From the NCBI RefSeq assembly GCF_000025565.1, contig NC_014121.1:1612001-1676000 (forward strand): a stretch of 64,000 nucleotides of DNA. Reading direction: 5' to 3'. The position numbers and the translations under genes were made by a program. This stretch comes from Enterobacter cloacae subsp. cloacae ATCC 13047. Its GTDB lineage: Bacteria > Pseudomonadota > Gammaproteobacteria > Enterobacterales > Enterobacteriaceae. Positions 40,443 to 50,494 of the stretch are shown in pieces; positions within the stretch are counted from its first letter, which is position 1, and each line of letters begins with the position of its first letter. Under the pieces are notes generated by a model. It was not told the origin of the DNA. It saw only the letters and a list, made by a program, of their open reading frames with translations, and ran no database searches.

Positions 40443-40886
40443 ATGGAATACCTTCTCGATGATATCGATCGGCAAATTTTGGCTTATCTGGTCGAGGATG
40501 CGCGTATGTCGCTGAAGGTGCTCAGCGGCCGTATCGGTCTGACCTCGCCCAGCACGGCAGAACGCCTGAAAAGGCTGGAAGAGCGTGGAGTGATTCAGGG
40601 TTACGGTGCGCGGGTCAATCTGGCGGCGTTAGGTTATACGCTGCAGGCGCTGGTGCGGGTTCGCCCGTTGCCTGGACTGTTACATAAAGTGGATAAATAC
40701 ATCCAGGCGATGCCGGAGTGCATTGAAAGTGACAAAGTGACCGGTGAAGACTGTTTTGTCATCCGGCTGGTGGTGCGGTCGATTGAACAACTGGATGTGT
40801 TGCTGGACGGGCTGGCGGAGCATGCCCAGTGTAATACGTCGATTGTGAAGAGCTCACCGGTGAAGCGACGCTTGCCGCCGATGTAG
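40443..40886 (+). CDS. Lrp/AsnC-family transcriptional regulator
   Basis: This 147-residue protein has an N-terminal winged helix-turn-helix ('LDDIDRQILAYLVEDARMS', 'LTSPSTAERLKRLEERGVI') and a C-terminal RAM/AsnC ligand-sensing domain ('VTGEDCFVIRLVVRSIEQLD'). The ATG at 40443 follows AGGTGA; a GTG three codons earlier is possible. Its divergent layout with the DMT exporter, 107 bp apart, suggests it senses the exported compound. It is not Lrp or AsnC itself. Confidence 0.88.
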   Translation: MEYLLDDIDRQILAYLVEDARMSLKVLSGRIGLTSPSTAERLKRLEERGVIQGYGARVNLAALGYTLQALVRVRPLPGLLHKVDKYIQAMPECIESDKVTGEDCFVIRLVVRSIEQLDVLLDGLAEHAQCNTSIVKSSPVKRRLPPM

Positions 40887-40895
40887 CCGTCTGTC

Positions 40896-40927
40896 GCCGG
40901 GTGGCGGCTACGCCTTACCCGGCCTAC
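40896..40927. repeat. REP element
   Basis: GCCGGGTGGCGGCTACGCC then TTACCCGGCCTAC is a single enterobacterial REP palindrome, 10 bp after the Lrp-type gene. Confidence 0.8.
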
Positions 40928-40968
40928 GAAAGTGTGCTCGGTTTGGTTTTGTTATGATTTTGAATTGA

Positions 40969-41143
40969 TGGTGGTGGGGGAAGGATTACTCGGCGCGTTG
41001 CGCCTCGCCCTTCGGGTCGTTGCCTGCGGCAACGCTTTCTCGCTACGCTCGAATCGAACCTTAGTCGAAGCTTCTCATCCTTCCCGCATGCGATGAATAT
41101 AGAACACTTAGCGAAGTGTGGGTTTGATGCGACATGGAAGTAA
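40969..41143 (-). ncRNA. rtT-type repeat downstream of tRNA-Tyr
   Basis: Plus-strand bases 40969-40987 repeat exactly the 19 bp of the tRNA 3' end at 41144-41162, an offset of 175 bp. In E. coli tyrT the same design occurs: repeats of about 178 bp, each ending in 19 bp of tRNA-Tyr 3' sequence, release the rtT RNA. Here there is one unit. On the minus strand it contains GGTTCGATTC, similar to a T-arm, and a hairpin GTTGCC/GGCAAC. The E. coli rtT identity is by layout, not by sequence I can align. Confidence 0.6.
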
Positions 41144-41228
<85 letters not shown>

Positions 41229-41275
41229 ACGGGGTAATGCTTGTACTGGCCTGCTTCCTGCTGGAAGCGGGGCGC

Positions 41276-41303
41276 ATCATATCAAATGACACGCCCCTGT
41301 AAA
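41276..41303 (-). promoter_or_regulatory. tyrT: tyrT promoter with stringent GC-rich discriminator
   Basis: On the minus strand -35 TTTACA (41298-41303) and -10 TATGAT (41276-41281) are 16 bp apart, followed by GCGCCCC, the discriminator that confers stringent control on E. coli tyrT. Confidence 0.9.
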
Positions 41304-41384
41304 GCGTTACCACAAGAAAAATAAACTGGTTGCCTGATTTTTACCCGCAAAGCTGTAAAGCTAACCAATTCATTTCACTGTCGA

Positions 41385-42227
41385 TTAAAGAATGATTGTT
41401 CTGTTACCGTAAACGAATACGCGCTGCGCCAGCACCTGATAGAGTGCGCGGCTCAGAACGTTCTTCTCAACATCGCGCCCGGCACGCATCATGTCTTCCG
41501 CCGTGTAGGTGTGATCCACATGAATCACATCCTGCATGATGATTGGGCCTTCATCCAGATTGTCATTCACGTAATGCGCCGTTGCGCCGATGATCTTCAC
41601 GCCGCGTTCATAGGCCTGGTGGTAGGGGCGTGCGCCAATAAAGGCGGGCAGGAAGGAGTGGTGAATGTTGATAATTTTGTTCGGGAAACGCGCCACGAAG
41701 GAGGGCGTCAACACGCGCATGTATTTCGCCAGGACAACGTAGTCCGGGTTGTGCGCTTCAATAGCCTCAGCCATCAGATTGTCGTGCTCTTCACGCGTAT
41801 GGCCTTCATGGCTCACCAGCTCGAACGGAATATCAAAACGTTCAACCAGCGTACGCAGCGTCTCGTGGTTACCGATAACGGCGGCGATTTCGACATCCAG
41901 ACCGCCGTAGTTTGCTTTCATCAGCAAATCGCCCAGACAGTGGGCTTCTTTGGTCACCAGAATCACGATGCGACGACGGCCTGCTGGCGTCAGCTCGCGT
42001 ACGGAACCTTCCGGCAGCGCGCTATCCAGATCGGCAAGCAGAGTGGTGTCGTTGAAAATACCTTCCAGTTCGGTACGCATGAAGAAACGACCGGTACGGT
42101 GGTCAACGAATTCGTTGTTCTGCACGATATTCAATTCATGTTTGTAACAGATGTTGGTAATTCGTGCGATCAGCCCTTTTTGATCGGGACAGATGGTGCG
42201 CAGAACTTTACGTTGTAGTGATTGCAT
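41385..42227 (-). CDS. purU: formyltetrahydrofolate deformylase
   Basis: PurU hydrolyses 10-formyl-THF to formate and THF, supplying formate for PurT and balancing one-carbon pools. The 280-residue protein has an N-terminal ACT domain ('CPDQKGLIARITNICYKHEL') sensing methionine/glycine in E. coli, and a formyltransferase domain with 'NIHHSFLPAFIGARPYHQA'. The gap to tyrT (41229-41384) holds the tRNA promoter and probably upstream Fis sites. Confidence 0.97.
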   Translation of the reverse strand: MQSLQRKVLRTICPDQKGLIARITNICYKHELNIVQNNEFVDHRTGRFFMRTELEGIFNDTTLLADLDSALPEGSVRELTPAGRRRIVILVTKEAHCLGDLLMKANYGGLDVEIAAVIGNHETLRTLVERFDIPFELVSHEGHTREEHDNLMAEAIEAHNPDYVVLAKYMRVLTPSFVARFPNKIINIHHSFLPAFIGARPYHQAYERGVKIIGATAHYVNDNLDEGPIIMQDVIHVDHTYTAEDMMRAGRDVEKNVLSRALYQVLAQRVFVYGNRTIIL

Positions 42228-42275
42228 CGCCGGGAAATCCTGTTTGAGTATTTGCGAAGTCTCGGTTGTCGGGCG

Positions 42276-42734
42276 TTACTGCCCGCAACACTTTTTAAAT
42301 TTTTTACCAGAACCACAAGGGCAGGGATCGTTACGACCAAACTGCGGGCGCGTTCCGTCAATATAATACCATTGCCCGCTTTCCTTTAAGAACCGGGAAC
42401 GCTCGATAATGGCACCCGGTTTATTGTGTTCAGTAAACCGGGCAACAAAGCTGACGTAACCTTCATTTTCGTGACTACCGGGTGCGGATTCATAAACGGT
42501 AAGACCGAGCCACTGGGTATTGGCGAACCCGGCTTCGATCTCCTGTTTGAAACTGGCGGCCTGGCATGAGGGGTGCCAGGTTTTAATCAGGTAGTCTGCG
42601 TCCTTGATCACAAAAGCGGTATACCGTGAACGCATAAGGTGTGATGGGTCTGGTGCAACCTGATCGCCAGAAAGATATCGCTGGCAACATAGGCTATACT
42701 CCAGAGCGCTACCACAGGGGCAGAGTTGAGACAC
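42276..42734 (-). CDS. ychJ: UPF0225 protein YchJ, SEC-C zinc motif at both ends
   Basis: This 152-residue protein carries SEC-C type zinc motifs at the N-terminus ([13 protein letters not shown]) and the C-terminus ([13 protein letters not shown]), like the SecA tail, with an NTF2-like middle. The start is the GTG at 42734, which gives the E. coli-like N-terminus SQLCPCGS and has an AGGAAG site; the reading frame upstream is not conserved. The function is not known. Confidence 0.92.
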   Translation of the reverse strand: MSQLCPCGSALEYSLCCQRYLSGDQVAPDPSHLMRSRYTAFVIKDADYLIKTWHPSCQAASFKQEIEAGFANTQWLGLTVYESAPGSHENEGYVSFVARFTEHNKPGAIIERSRFLKESGQWYYIDGTRPQFGRNDPCPCGSGKKFKKCCGQ

Positions 42735-42849
42735 GATTCTCTTCCTGGAACAAAAAATTAAGGGCGTAAAACGCTTCGGGTAGCACCATGTTAACTGAGC
42801 TGTTGCGTTGACGCTATGTCGGGAATCCAGGGGAAGTAAAACAGGGCTA

Positions 42850-43752
42850 ATGAGAAAGGTTAAAATTGGACTGGCGCTGGGCTCAGGTGCAGCCCGCGGA
42901 TGGTCACACATCGGCGTGATAAATGCCTTAAACCAGATGGGCGTCGATGTCGATATTGTTGCAGGATGTTCGATTGGATCGCTGGTAGGTTCCGCCTATG
43001 CGTGCGGCAAATTGCCCGAACTTGAAGCGTGGGTGCGATCCTTCAGTTACTGGGACGTGCTGCGCCTGATGGACCTTTCGTGGCAGCGCGGCGGTTTGCT
43101 TCGCGGTGAACGCGTCTTTAACCAGTTCCGTCAGATTATGCCTCTTCAGGACTTCAGCGATTGTCAGTTGCCATTTGGTGCCGTGGCGACGAATCTCAGT
43201 ACGGGACGTGAGCTGTGGCTGACCGAAGGGGATATCCACCTTGCCGTTCGCGCCTCCTGCAGTATGCCGGGCCTTATGGCTCCTGTCCCGCATAATGGTT
43301 ATTGGCTTGTTGATGGCGGAGTCGTTAACCCCGTGCCAATCTCTTTGACGCGCGCAATGGGGGCTGACATCGTGATCGCGGTCGATTTACAACACGACGC
43401 TCACCTGATGCAGCAAGACCTCATGCCGGTCAATTTGCAAAGCGAAGATGCCGAGGCGGAAAAACTGGCCTGGCATGAGCGCTTACGCGGGCGAATTGGC
43501 CGGATAGCCGCGCGCCGCTCGGTCGCTGCGCCCACGGCAATGGAGATTATGACCACCTCAATCCAGGTGCTGGAAAACCGCCTCAAACGTAACCGTATGG
43601 CGGGCGACCCACCGGATATTCTGATTCAACCCTATTGTCCACAAATCTCTACCCTTGATTTCCATCGGGCTGAGGCCGCCATCGCAGCGGGCTCTTTAGC
43701 CGTCGAAAAGAAAATGGACGAATTATTGCCATTTGTGCGAACCGCACGTTGA
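42850..43752 (+). CDS. rssA: patatin-like phospholipase family protein RssA
   Basis: RssA is a 300-residue cytosolic patatin-like protein upstream of rssB. The oxyanion motif [10 protein letters not shown] is near residue 12, the nucleophile motif GCSIG at about 42-46, and the catalytic Asp in DGG near 156. The ATG at 42850 matches E. coli [16 protein letters not shown]; the longer frame upstream overlaps ychJ's leader. Its own role in RpoS control is not clear. Confidence 0.94.
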   Translation: MRKVKIGLALGSGAARGWSHIGVINALNQMGVDVDIVAGCSIGSLVGSAYACGKLPELEAWVRSFSYWDVLRLMDLSWQRGGLLRGERVFNQFRQIMPLQDFSDCQLPFGAVATNLSTGRELWLTEGDIHLAVRASCSMPGLMAPVPHNGYWLVDGGVVNPVPISLTRAMGADIVIAVDLQHDAHLMQQDLMPVNLQSEDAEAEKLAWHERLRGRIGRIAARRSVAAPTAMEIMTTSIQVLENRLKRNRMAGDPPDILIQPYCPQISTLDFHRAEAAIAAGSLAVEKKMDELLPFVRTAR

Positions 43753-43843
43753 GCACCTTTTTTTGACTACTTCAGCAAAATCTGACAGGCGATAGTGCCG
43801 ATAGCATGCCACTATTTAGTAACTGTCAGCCAGGGGAGGAACC

Positions 43844-44857
43844 ATGACGCAGCCATTGGCCGGAAAACACATTTTGATTGTTGAAGACGAGCCCGTTTTC
43901 CGATCGCTACTGGATTCGTGGTTATCCTCGCTGGGGGCAACCACTGCCCTGGCTGAAGATGGTGTTGATGCCCTGGAAAAAATGGTCAGTATCACGCCCG
44001 ATCTGATGATCTGTGATATCGCAATGCCGCGGATGAATGGCCTGAAGTTGGTTGAACATCTGCGTAATGAGGGTAACCAGACGCCCATTCTGGTGATCTC
44101 CGCGACGGAAAATATGGCGGATATTGCCAAAGCATTGCGTCTGGGGGTGCAGGATATTCTGCTGAAACCAGTAAAAGATCTGAACCGTTTGCGTGAAACG
44201 GTATTGGCCTGCCTTTATCCGAATATGTTTAATTCCCGCGTCGAGGAAGAAGAGCGCCTTTTCCAGGACTGGGATGCTTTAGTCAGTAATCCGCCTGCCG
44301 CGGCCAAGCTATTGCAGGAACTTCAGCCGCCGGTACAACAGACCTTTTCACACTGTCGAATAAATTATCGCCAGCTTGTGGCCGCGGATCAGCCCGGTCT
44401 GGTGCTGGATATTGCGCCATTATCGGATTCCGATCTTGCGTTTTATTCCCTGGATGTTACCCGTGCCGGGGATAATGGTGTATTAGCAGCGTTATTACTT
44501 CGTGCGCTATTTAACGGGCTGTTGCAGGAACAGTTATCGCATCAGGGGCAACGGCTTCCGGAGTTAGGCAGTTTACTTAAACAGGTTAACCAGCTTTTTC
44601 GCCAGGCCAATTTACCAGGACAATTTCCATTGCTGGTTGGCTATTACCATAGTGGATTGAAAAATCTTATCCTCGTTTCAGCGGGTCTGAACGCCTCTCT
44701 GAATACCGGGGAACATCATATTCAGGTTAGCAACGGTGTGCCGCTGGGGACATTGGGTACGGCTTATCTTAATCAAATTAGCCATCGCTGTTCTTCCTGG
44801 CAGTGCCAAATTTGGGGTGCCGGCGGGCGGTTGCGGTTAATGTTGTCCACGGAATAA
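43844..44857 (+). CDS. rssB: RpoS proteolysis adaptor RssB
   Basis: RssB delivers sigma-S to ClpXP for degradation. The 337-residue protein has an N-terminal receiver domain (HILIVEDEPVF; phospho-acceptor Asp58 in 'LMICDIAMPRMNG') and a C-terminal PP2C-like domain that has lost catalytic residues. It lies 91 bp after rssA. In E. coli it is antagonised by Ira proteins; none is visible in this window. Confidence 0.96.
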   Translation: MTQPLAGKHILIVEDEPVFRSLLDSWLSSLGATTALAEDGVDALEKMVSITPDLMICDIAMPRMNGLKLVEHLRNEGNQTPILVISATENMADIAKALRLGVQDILLKPVKDLNRLRETVLACLYPNMFNSRVEEEERLFQDWDALVSNPPAAAKLLQELQPPVQQTFSHCRINYRQLVAADQPGLVLDIAPLSDSDLAFYSLDVTRAGDNGVLAALLLRALFNGLLQEQLSHQGQRLPELGSLLKQVNQLFRQANLPGQFPLLVGYYHSGLKNLILVSAGLNASLNTGEHHIQVSNGVPLGTLGTAYLNQISHRCSSWQCQIWGAGGRLRLMLSTE

Positions 44858-45057
44858 GCAGTTGGATCTTAATTTTAAGATTGCCTTACCTGTGTTTTGT
44901 GGGGAGTGCTACTATCGCTGCCCAGATTCATGCGTATTTATCCTAATTGATCGGCAACGCGTTCTTTTCAGACCCAGACTGTGTGATGAGGCTGATATAC
45001 TCAACGCGTTATTTAATGCATAAAAGTTCAAAACTTGAACAGCTCAGGAGAATTTGA

Positions 45058-45966
45058 ATGGCTGCCCTAAATTCGAAAGTCAGAAAGGCCGTCATCCCGG
45101 TAGCGGGATTGGGTACCAGGATGTTACCAGCAACTAAGGCAATTCCTAAAGAGATGTTGCCACTGGTTGATAAGCCATTAATTCAGTATGTCGTAAACGA
45201 ATGTATCGCGGCCGGCATCACTGAAATTGTGCTGGTTACACATTCATCTAAAAACTCTATCGAAAACCATTTCGATACCAGTTTCGAACTCGAAGCCATG
45301 CTGGAAAAACGCGTTAAGCGTCAGCTGTTAGAAGAAGTTCAGTCTATTTGCCCTCCGCACGTTACCATTATGCAGGTGCGTCAGGGGCTGGCGAAAGGTC
45401 TGGGCCACGCGGTACTTTGTGCATATCCTGTTGTGGGTAATGAACCTGTTGCGGTCATTCTGCCAGACGTCATTCTGGACGAATATGAATCCGATCTCTC
45501 TCAGGATAACCTTGCTGAGATGATCAAGCGCTTTGACGAAACGGGCAGCAGCCAGATTATGGTTGAACCTGTTGAAGACGTGACGGCTTACGGTGTGGTT
45601 GACTGTAAAGGCGTTAATCTTGAACCCGGTGAAAGCGTGCCAATGGTAGGCGTCGTAGAGAAGCCTAAAGCCGACATAGCGCCGTCTAATCTGGCGGTAG
45701 TAGGTCGCTATGTCCTGAGCGCTGAAATCTGGCCACTGCTGGCGAAAACGCCTCCAGGAGCAGGAGATGAGATCCAGCTGACCGATGCCATCGATATGCT
45801 GATCGAGAAAGAGACCGTTGAAGCCTACCATATGAAAGGTAAGAGCCATGACTGCGGTAATAAACTCGGTTATATGCAGGCATTCGTGGAATATGGCATC
45901 CGCCACAATTCACTGGGTGAAGAATTTAAAGCCTGGCTGAAAGAGAGCGTGGGTATTAAAAAATAA
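45058..45966 (+). CDS. galU: UTP-glucose-1-phosphate uridylyltransferase
   Basis: GalU makes UDP-glucose from glucose 1-phosphate and UTP, feeding LPS, trehalose, capsule and galactose pathways. The 302-residue nucleotidyltransferase has the signature [20 protein letters not shown] at about 15-34 and a second block '[19 protein letters not shown]'. CAGGAGAA lies 8 bp upstream of the ATG. The 200 bp before it contain its own promoter region. Confidence 0.98.
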   Translation: MAALNSKVRKAVIPVAGLGTRMLPATKAIPKEMLPLVDKPLIQYVVNECIAAGITEIVLVTHSSKNSIENHFDTSFELEAMLEKRVKRQLLEEVQSICPPHVTIMQVRQGLAKGLGHAVLCAYPVVGNEPVAVILPDVILDEYESDLSQDNLAEMIKRFDETGSSQIMVEPVEDVTAYGVVDCKGVNLEPGESVPMVGVVEKPKADIAPSNLAVVGRYVLSAEIWPLLAKTPPGAGDEIQLTDAIDMLIEKETVEAYHMKGKSHDCGNKLGYMQAFVEYGIRHNSLGEEFKAWLKESVGIKK

Positions 45967-45987
45967 CCCCGCCTGCAAATGATCAAG

Positions 45988-46017
45988 ACCGGTGAGGCGA
46001 TGCCCACCGGTTTTTTT
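45988..46017 (+). terminator. Terminator after galU
   Basis: Stem ACCGGTG / CACCGGT around an 10-nt loop with inner pairing, followed by seven Ts. Confidence 0.85.
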
Positions 46018-46127
46018 ATGCCCACAACTCAGGGTAACCACGCCGGTCTGTAAGGAACGTTAATTAGTACGATGTCCCAATATGACGGCATGTAAGGGGA
46101 TGTTTGCAGGAATTGAGGATAAAAAAA

Positions 46128-46146
46128 ATCCCGCATTAAGCGGGAT
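46128..46146. terminator. Terminator after hns
   Basis: Stem ATCCCGC / GCGGGAT with an ATTAA loop. A runs on one side and T runs on the other let it work in both directions; it is 20 bp from the hns stop codon. Confidence 0.85.
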
Positions 46147-46165
46147 TTTTCTGAATACGTTAGGA

Positions 46166-46579
46166 TTAATCCTTGATCAGGAAGTCGTCCAGCTGTTTAC
46201 CTTGCTCATCCATGGCTTTTTTGATAACAGCAGGTGTACGACCCTGGCCAGTCCAGGTTTTAGTTTCGCCGTTCTCGTCGACATAGCTATATTTAGCAGG
46301 ACGAGCAGCGCGTTTTGCTTTAGTACCGGTCTTCGCTGCAGCCATGCTGTTCAGCAATTCATTTGGATCGATACCATCAGCAATCAGCATTTCACGATAT
46401 TGCTGCAGTTTACGCGTACGCTCTTCGATTTCAGCAGCAGCAGCGCTTTCTTCTTCGCGACGTTCATTAACTACAACTTCTAATTTTTCCAGCATTTCTT
46501 CAAGCGTTTCCAGGGTGCATTCTCTTGCCTGCGCACGAAGAGTACGGATGTTGTTCAGAATTTTAAGTGCTTCGCTCAT
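46166..46579 (-). CDS. hns: nucleoid protein and xenogeneic silencer H-NS
   Basis: H-NS binds AT-rich curved DNA and silences acquired genes. The 137-residue protein has the N-terminal coiled-coil dimerisation region ('[19 protein letters not shown]'), a flexible linker with KRAARPAKY, and the C-terminal DNA-binding loop [18 protein letters not shown]. It is located between galU and tdk as in E. coli. Confidence 0.98.
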   Translation of the reverse strand: MSEALKILNNIRTLRAQARECTLETLEEMLEKLEVVVNERREEESAAAAEIEERTRKLQQYREMLIADGIDPNELLNSMAAAKTGTKAKRAARPAKYSYVDENGETKTWTGQGRTPAVIKKAMDEQGKQLDDFLIKD

Positions 46580-47128
46580 TGTAGTAATCTCAAACTTATA
46601 ATGGGGGGTGGTTTGTTGTCCTAATAATAGAGCGATAAATTCAGTTGTGCAATAGGTGGGAATGTAAGGAATTCAAAAAATACGGAATAATGGGCGCTAT
46701 TATTAATTACGCTAACTTAAATTTCATACCCACACAGGCTCGCTTGTTATCACGCTTACCTGCTTAACCCGTTCGGTTGCATCTTTTTTTTGTGACATTT
46801 ACCGCAGGAATTATAGTTGCGGCGGATAAATATCAGCCTTTTGTATTAGTTTCTGCCAGCGTTGCCAGGGCAAAAATAGTTAATAAATAGTGAATTTTAA
46901 TGAACGTGGATTCCAGTATAAAAAGAAGTGTTATGTTTAGTGGGTTCGCGACATATAGAGCATGCTGAATCAGTTTACCTCCTGTTTTATCGCATTATTT
47001 TCCTGTACATCTCGTGGTTAACTGCGGCTTGAACCCCATACTCTGTGTGGTGTATCGCTGATGACCAGACAAAATATGATACAATGAATCATTGGGAATA
47101 TTACACATTGATTAGGGTTTGACGGCCA
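46580..47128. other. hns-tdk intergenic region
   Basis: This 549-bp AT-rich region contains the hns promoter: on the minus strand TTGCAC (46647-46652), 17 bp, TATTAT (46624-46629), and a leader similar to E. coli hns. The remainder has several A and T tracts that could be curved and autoregulated by H-NS. I see no credible gene. Confidence 0.65.
46624..46652 (-). promoter_or_regulatory. hns: hns promoter
   Basis: The -35 TTGCAC and -10 TATTAT are 17 bp apart on the minus strand. The -10 lies about 45 bp before the hns ATG, matching the position in E. coli. Confidence 0.75.
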
Positions 47129-47743
47129 ATGGCACAACTTTATTTCTACTATTCGGCAATGAATGCCGGAAAATCCACGGCGTTACTGCAATCCTCCTAC
47201 AATTATCAGGAACGAGGGATGCGCACCGTTGTTTACACCGCTGAAATCGACGATCGCTTCGGTGCAGGTAAGGTGAGTTCAAGAATTGGTCTCTCGTCAC
47301 CGGCCAGACTGTTTAACCCACAAACGGACCTGTTGCAGGATATCCGTGCCGAGCATACTTCCCAGCCCATTCATTGCGTTCTGGTCGATGAAAGCCAGTT
47401 CCTGACGCGTGAACAGGTGCATGCGCTTTCAGAGGTCGTAGATGAACTTGATATTCCCGTTCTCTGCTATGGTTTGCGCACGGACTTTCGCGGGGAGCTA
47501 TTTGCCGGTAGCCAGTATTTGCTTGCCTGGTCCGATAAACTGGTCGAACTGAAAACCATCTGTTTTTGCGGCCGTAAAGCCAGTATGGTGCTTCGTCTTG
47601 ATCAGTCTGGTAAACCCTATGCAGACGGTGAGCAGGTGGTGATAGGGGGCAATGAACGCTATGTGTCGGTCTGTCGTAAGCATTATAAAGAGGCGTTGTC
47701 TGTGGGCTCCCTGACGGCGATTCAGCACGATAACCGGAAGTAG
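47129..47743 (+). CDS. tdk: thymidine kinase
   Basis: Tdk phosphorylates thymidine and deoxyuridine in pyrimidine salvage. The 204-residue type II kinase has a P-loop [13 protein letters not shown] near 8-20, a Walker-B-like 'VLVDESQFL' near 85-93, and zinc-ribbon cysteines (CFCGRKAS... and the later 'SVCRKHY'). It converges with adhE, sharing a bidirectional terminator. Confidence 0.97.
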   Translation: MAQLYFYYSAMNAGKSTALLQSSYNYQERGMRTVVYTAEIDDRFGAGKVSSRIGLSSPARLFNPQTDLLQDIRAEHTSQPIHCVLVDESQFLTREQVHALSEVVDELDIPVLCYGLRTDFRGELFAGSQYLLAWSDKLVELKTICFCGRKASMVLRLDQSGKPYADGEQVVIGGNERYVSVCRKHYKEALSVGSLTAIQHDNRK

Positions 47744-47780
47744 TTTCAAAGAACTCAAAGCCTGATCTTCAGACAAAAAA

Positions 47781-47803
47781 AACCCGCCAGAGGCGGGTTT
47801 TTT
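47781..47803. terminator. Bidirectional terminator tdk/adhE
   Basis: Stem AACCCGCC / GGCGGGTT with a 3-nt loop and T tracts on both strands. Confidence 0.88.
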
Positions 47804-47815
47804 AACAGCGGTCAA

Positions 47816-50494
47816 TTAAGCGCTTTTCTTCGCTTTTTTGTCAGCTTTAATGACTGGTGCTTCTGTTTTCACAGCAGCAACGTCACCTTCTTTGAACTCA
47901 CGTCCGTAGAATGTATCCAGCAGGATCTGTTTCAGCTCGGAGATCAGTGGGTAACGCGGGTTCGCACCTGTACACTGGTCATCGAATGCATCTTCAGACA
48001 GCTTATCAACGTGTGCCAGGAAGTCAGCTTCCTGAACACCCGCTTCGCGGATAGATTTAGGAATGCCCAGTTCAGCCTTCAGGCTTTCCAGCCATGCCAG
48101 CAGTTTCTCGATCTTCGCAGCAGTACGGTCGCCCGGTGCGCTCAGACCCAGGTGGTCTGCGATTTCAGCGTAACGACGACGTGCTTGCGGACGGTCGTAC
48201 TGGCTGAAAGCAGTCTGCTTGGTTGGGTTGTCATTCGCGTTATAACGGATAACGTTGCTGATCAACAGGGCGTTCGCCAGACCGTGAGGGATGTGGAACT
48301 GAGAACCCAGTTTGTGAGCCATGGAGTGGCAAACCCCGAGGAAGGCGTTAGCAAACGCGATACCGGCGATGGTTGCTGCACTGTGGACACGCTCACGGGC
48401 AACCGGGTTTTTAGACCCTTCGTTGTAAGACGCTGGCAGGTTTTCTTTCAGTAGTTTCAGCGCCTGCAGAGCCTGACCATCAGAGAACTCAGAAGCCAGT
48501 ACGGAAACATAGGCTTCCAGGGCGTGAGTCACAGCGTCCAGACCACCGAATGCACACAGTGATTTCGGCATATCCATCACCAGGTTGGCATCAACGATGG
48601 CCATATCTGGGGTCAGCGCGTAGTCAGCCAGTGGGTATTTCTGACCCGTTGCGTCATCAGTGACCACCGCGAACGGCGTAACTTCAGAACCTGTACCGGA
48701 AGTGGTGGTAACGGCGATCATCTTCGCTTTTACGCCCATTTTCGGGAACTTGTAGATACGTTTACGGATGTCCATAAAGCGCAGCGCCAGTTCTTCGAAA
48801 TGGGTTTCTGGATGTTCGTACATTACCCACATGATTTTCGCGGCGTCCATTGGGGAACCACCACCCAGTGCGATAATCACATCTGGTTTGAAGGAGTTCG
48901 CCAGCTCCGCACCTTTACGCACAACGCTCAGGGTTGGGTCAGCTTCAACTTCAAAGAACACTTCAGTTTCTACGCCAGCGGCTTTCAGAACAGAGGTGAT
49001 CTGGTCAGCGTAACCGTTGTTGAACAGGAAACGGTCAGTCACGATGAGCGCACGTTTGTGGCCATCAGTAATCACTTCATCCAGCGCGATTGGCAGAGAA
49101 CCACGGCGGAAGTAGATAGATTTCGGAAGTTTGTGCCACAACATGTTTTCAGCTCGCTTAGCAACGGTTTTCTTGTTGATCAGGTGTTTTGGACCAACGT
49201 TTTCAGAGATGGAGTTACCACCCCAGGAACCACAACCCAGAGTCAGGGAAGGTGCGAGTTTGAAGTTGTACAGGTCGCCGATACCACCCTGAGAAGCCGG
49301 GGTGTTGATCAGGATACGTGCAGTTTTCATCATCTGACCAAAGTGAGCAACACGTTCTGGCTGGTTATCCTGGTCAGTGTACAGGCAAGAGGTGTGGCCG
49401 ATACCACCCATCGCAACCAGTTTCTCTGCTTTCTCAACTGCGTCTTCGAAATCTTTGGCGCGGTACATCGCCAGAGTAGGGGACAGTTTTTCGTGAGCGA
49501 ATGGTTCGCTTTCGTCGACAACTTTAACTTCACCAATCAGAATTTTGGTGGTTGCCGGAACAGTGAAGCCTGCCAGTTCAGCGATTTTATACGCTGGCTG
49601 ACCCACGATAGCCGCGTTCAGCGCGCCATTTTTCAGAATGATATCCTGAACCGCTTTCAGCTCTTTGCCCTGCAGCAGGTAGCCGCCGTGGCTGGCGAAA
49701 CGTTCGCGAACAGCATCATAAACGGAATCAACAACAACAACAGACTGCTCAGAAGCACAGATAACACCGTTGTCGAAGGTTTTGGACATCAGCACGGACG
49801 CAACAGCACGTTTGATATCGGCCGTTTCATCAATAACTACAGGGGTATTACCCGCGCCTACGCCGATAGCAGGTTTACCGGAACTGTATGCCGCTTTAAC
49901 CATGCCAGGACCACCGGTCGCCAGGATCAGGTTAATGTCCGGGTGGTGCATCAGCGCGTTAGAAAGCTCAACGGACGGTTGGTCGATCCAGCCGATCAGA
50001 TCTTTAGGTGCACCGGCAGCAATCGCAGCCTGCAGAACGATGTCAGCGGCTTTGTTGGTCGCATCTTTTGCACGTGGGTGCGGGGAGAAGATGATTGCGT
50101 TACGGGTCTTCAGGCTGATCAGAGATTTGAAGATAGCGGTAGACGTTGGGTTGGTGGTTGGAACGATACCGCAAATAATGCCGATAGGTTCTGCAATGGT
50201 GATAGTACCGAAAGTGTCGTCTTCAGACAGCACGCCACAGGTTTTCTCATCTTTATAGGCGTTGTAGATATACTCTGAAGCGAAGTGGTTTTTGATCACT
50301 TTATCTTCAACGATACCCATGCCGGATTCGGCAACGGCCATTTTAGCGAGAGGGATTCGAGCATCTGCAGCAGCCAGAGCGGCCGCGCGGAAGATTTTAT
50401 CAACCTGTTCTTGGGTGAAATTGGCATATTCACGCTGGGCTTTTTTAACGCGCTCGACGAGGGCGTTCAGTTCAGCGATATTAGTAACAGCCAT
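47816..50494 (-). CDS. adhE: bifunctional acetaldehyde-CoA/alcohol dehydrogenase
   Basis: AdhE reduces acetyl-CoA to acetaldehyde and then ethanol in mixed-acid fermentation and forms spirosome filaments. The 892-residue protein joins an aldehyde dehydrogenase domain (1 to about 440, catalytic Cys in NGVICASEQS near 246) to an iron-dependent alcohol dehydrogenase domain ('IALGGGSPMDAAKIMW', metal region 'HSMAHKLGSQFHIPHGLANA'). The ATG at 50494 has AGGAG 7 bp before it; a longer in-frame extension is not conserved. The Lys/Ala-rich tail is as in E. coli. Confidence 0.98.
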   Translation of the reverse strand: MAVTNIAELNALVERVKKAQREYANFTQEQVDKIFRAAALAAADARIPLAKMAVAESGMGIVEDKVIKNHFASEYIYNAYKDEKTCGVLSEDDTFGTITIAEPIGIICGIVPTTNPTSTAIFKSLISLKTRNAIIFSPHPRAKDATNKAADIVLQAAIAAGAPKDLIGWIDQPSVELSNALMHHPDINLILATGGPGMVKAAYSSGKPAIGVGAGNTPVVIDETADIKRAVASVLMSKTFDNGVICASEQSVVVVDSVYDAVRERFASHGGYLLQGKELKAVQDIILKNGALNAAIVGQPAYKIAELAGFTVPATTKILIGEVKVVDESEPFAHEKLSPTLAMYRAKDFEDAVEKAEKLVAMGGIGHTSCLYTDQDNQPERVAHFGQMMKTARILINTPASQGGIGDLYNFKLAPSLTLGCGSWGGNSISENVGPKHLINKKTVAKRAENMLWHKLPKSIYFRRGSLPIALDEVITDGHKRALIVTDRFLFNNGYADQITSVLKAAGVETEVFFEVEADPTLSVVRKGAELANSFKPDVIIALGGGSPMDAAKIMWVMYEHPETHFEELALRFMDIRKRIYKFPKMGVKAKMIAVTTTSGTGSEVTPFAVVTDDATGQKYPLADYALTPDMAIVDANLVMDMPKSLCAFGGLDAVTHALEAYVSVLASEFSDGQALQALKLLKENLPASYNEGSKNPVARERVHSAATIAGIAFANAFLGVCHSMAHKLGSQFHIPHGLANALLISNVIRYNANDNPTKQTAFSQYDRPQARRRYAEIADHLGLSAPGDRTAAKIEKLLAWLESLKAELGIPKSIREAGVQEADFLAHVDKLSEDAFDDQCTGANPRYPLISELKQILLDTFYGREFKEGDVAAVKTEAPVIKADKKAKKSA

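Noticed and set aside
40969..40987. Possible second tRNA-Tyr
   Set aside because: Only the 19-bp 3' end matches; there is no anticodon arm or 5' half, so it is a repeat and not a gene.
48800..50278. 492-codon open frame on the plus strand
   Set aside because: It is fully antisense to adhE, and the translated sequence shows the low-complexity mix typical of a shadow frame.
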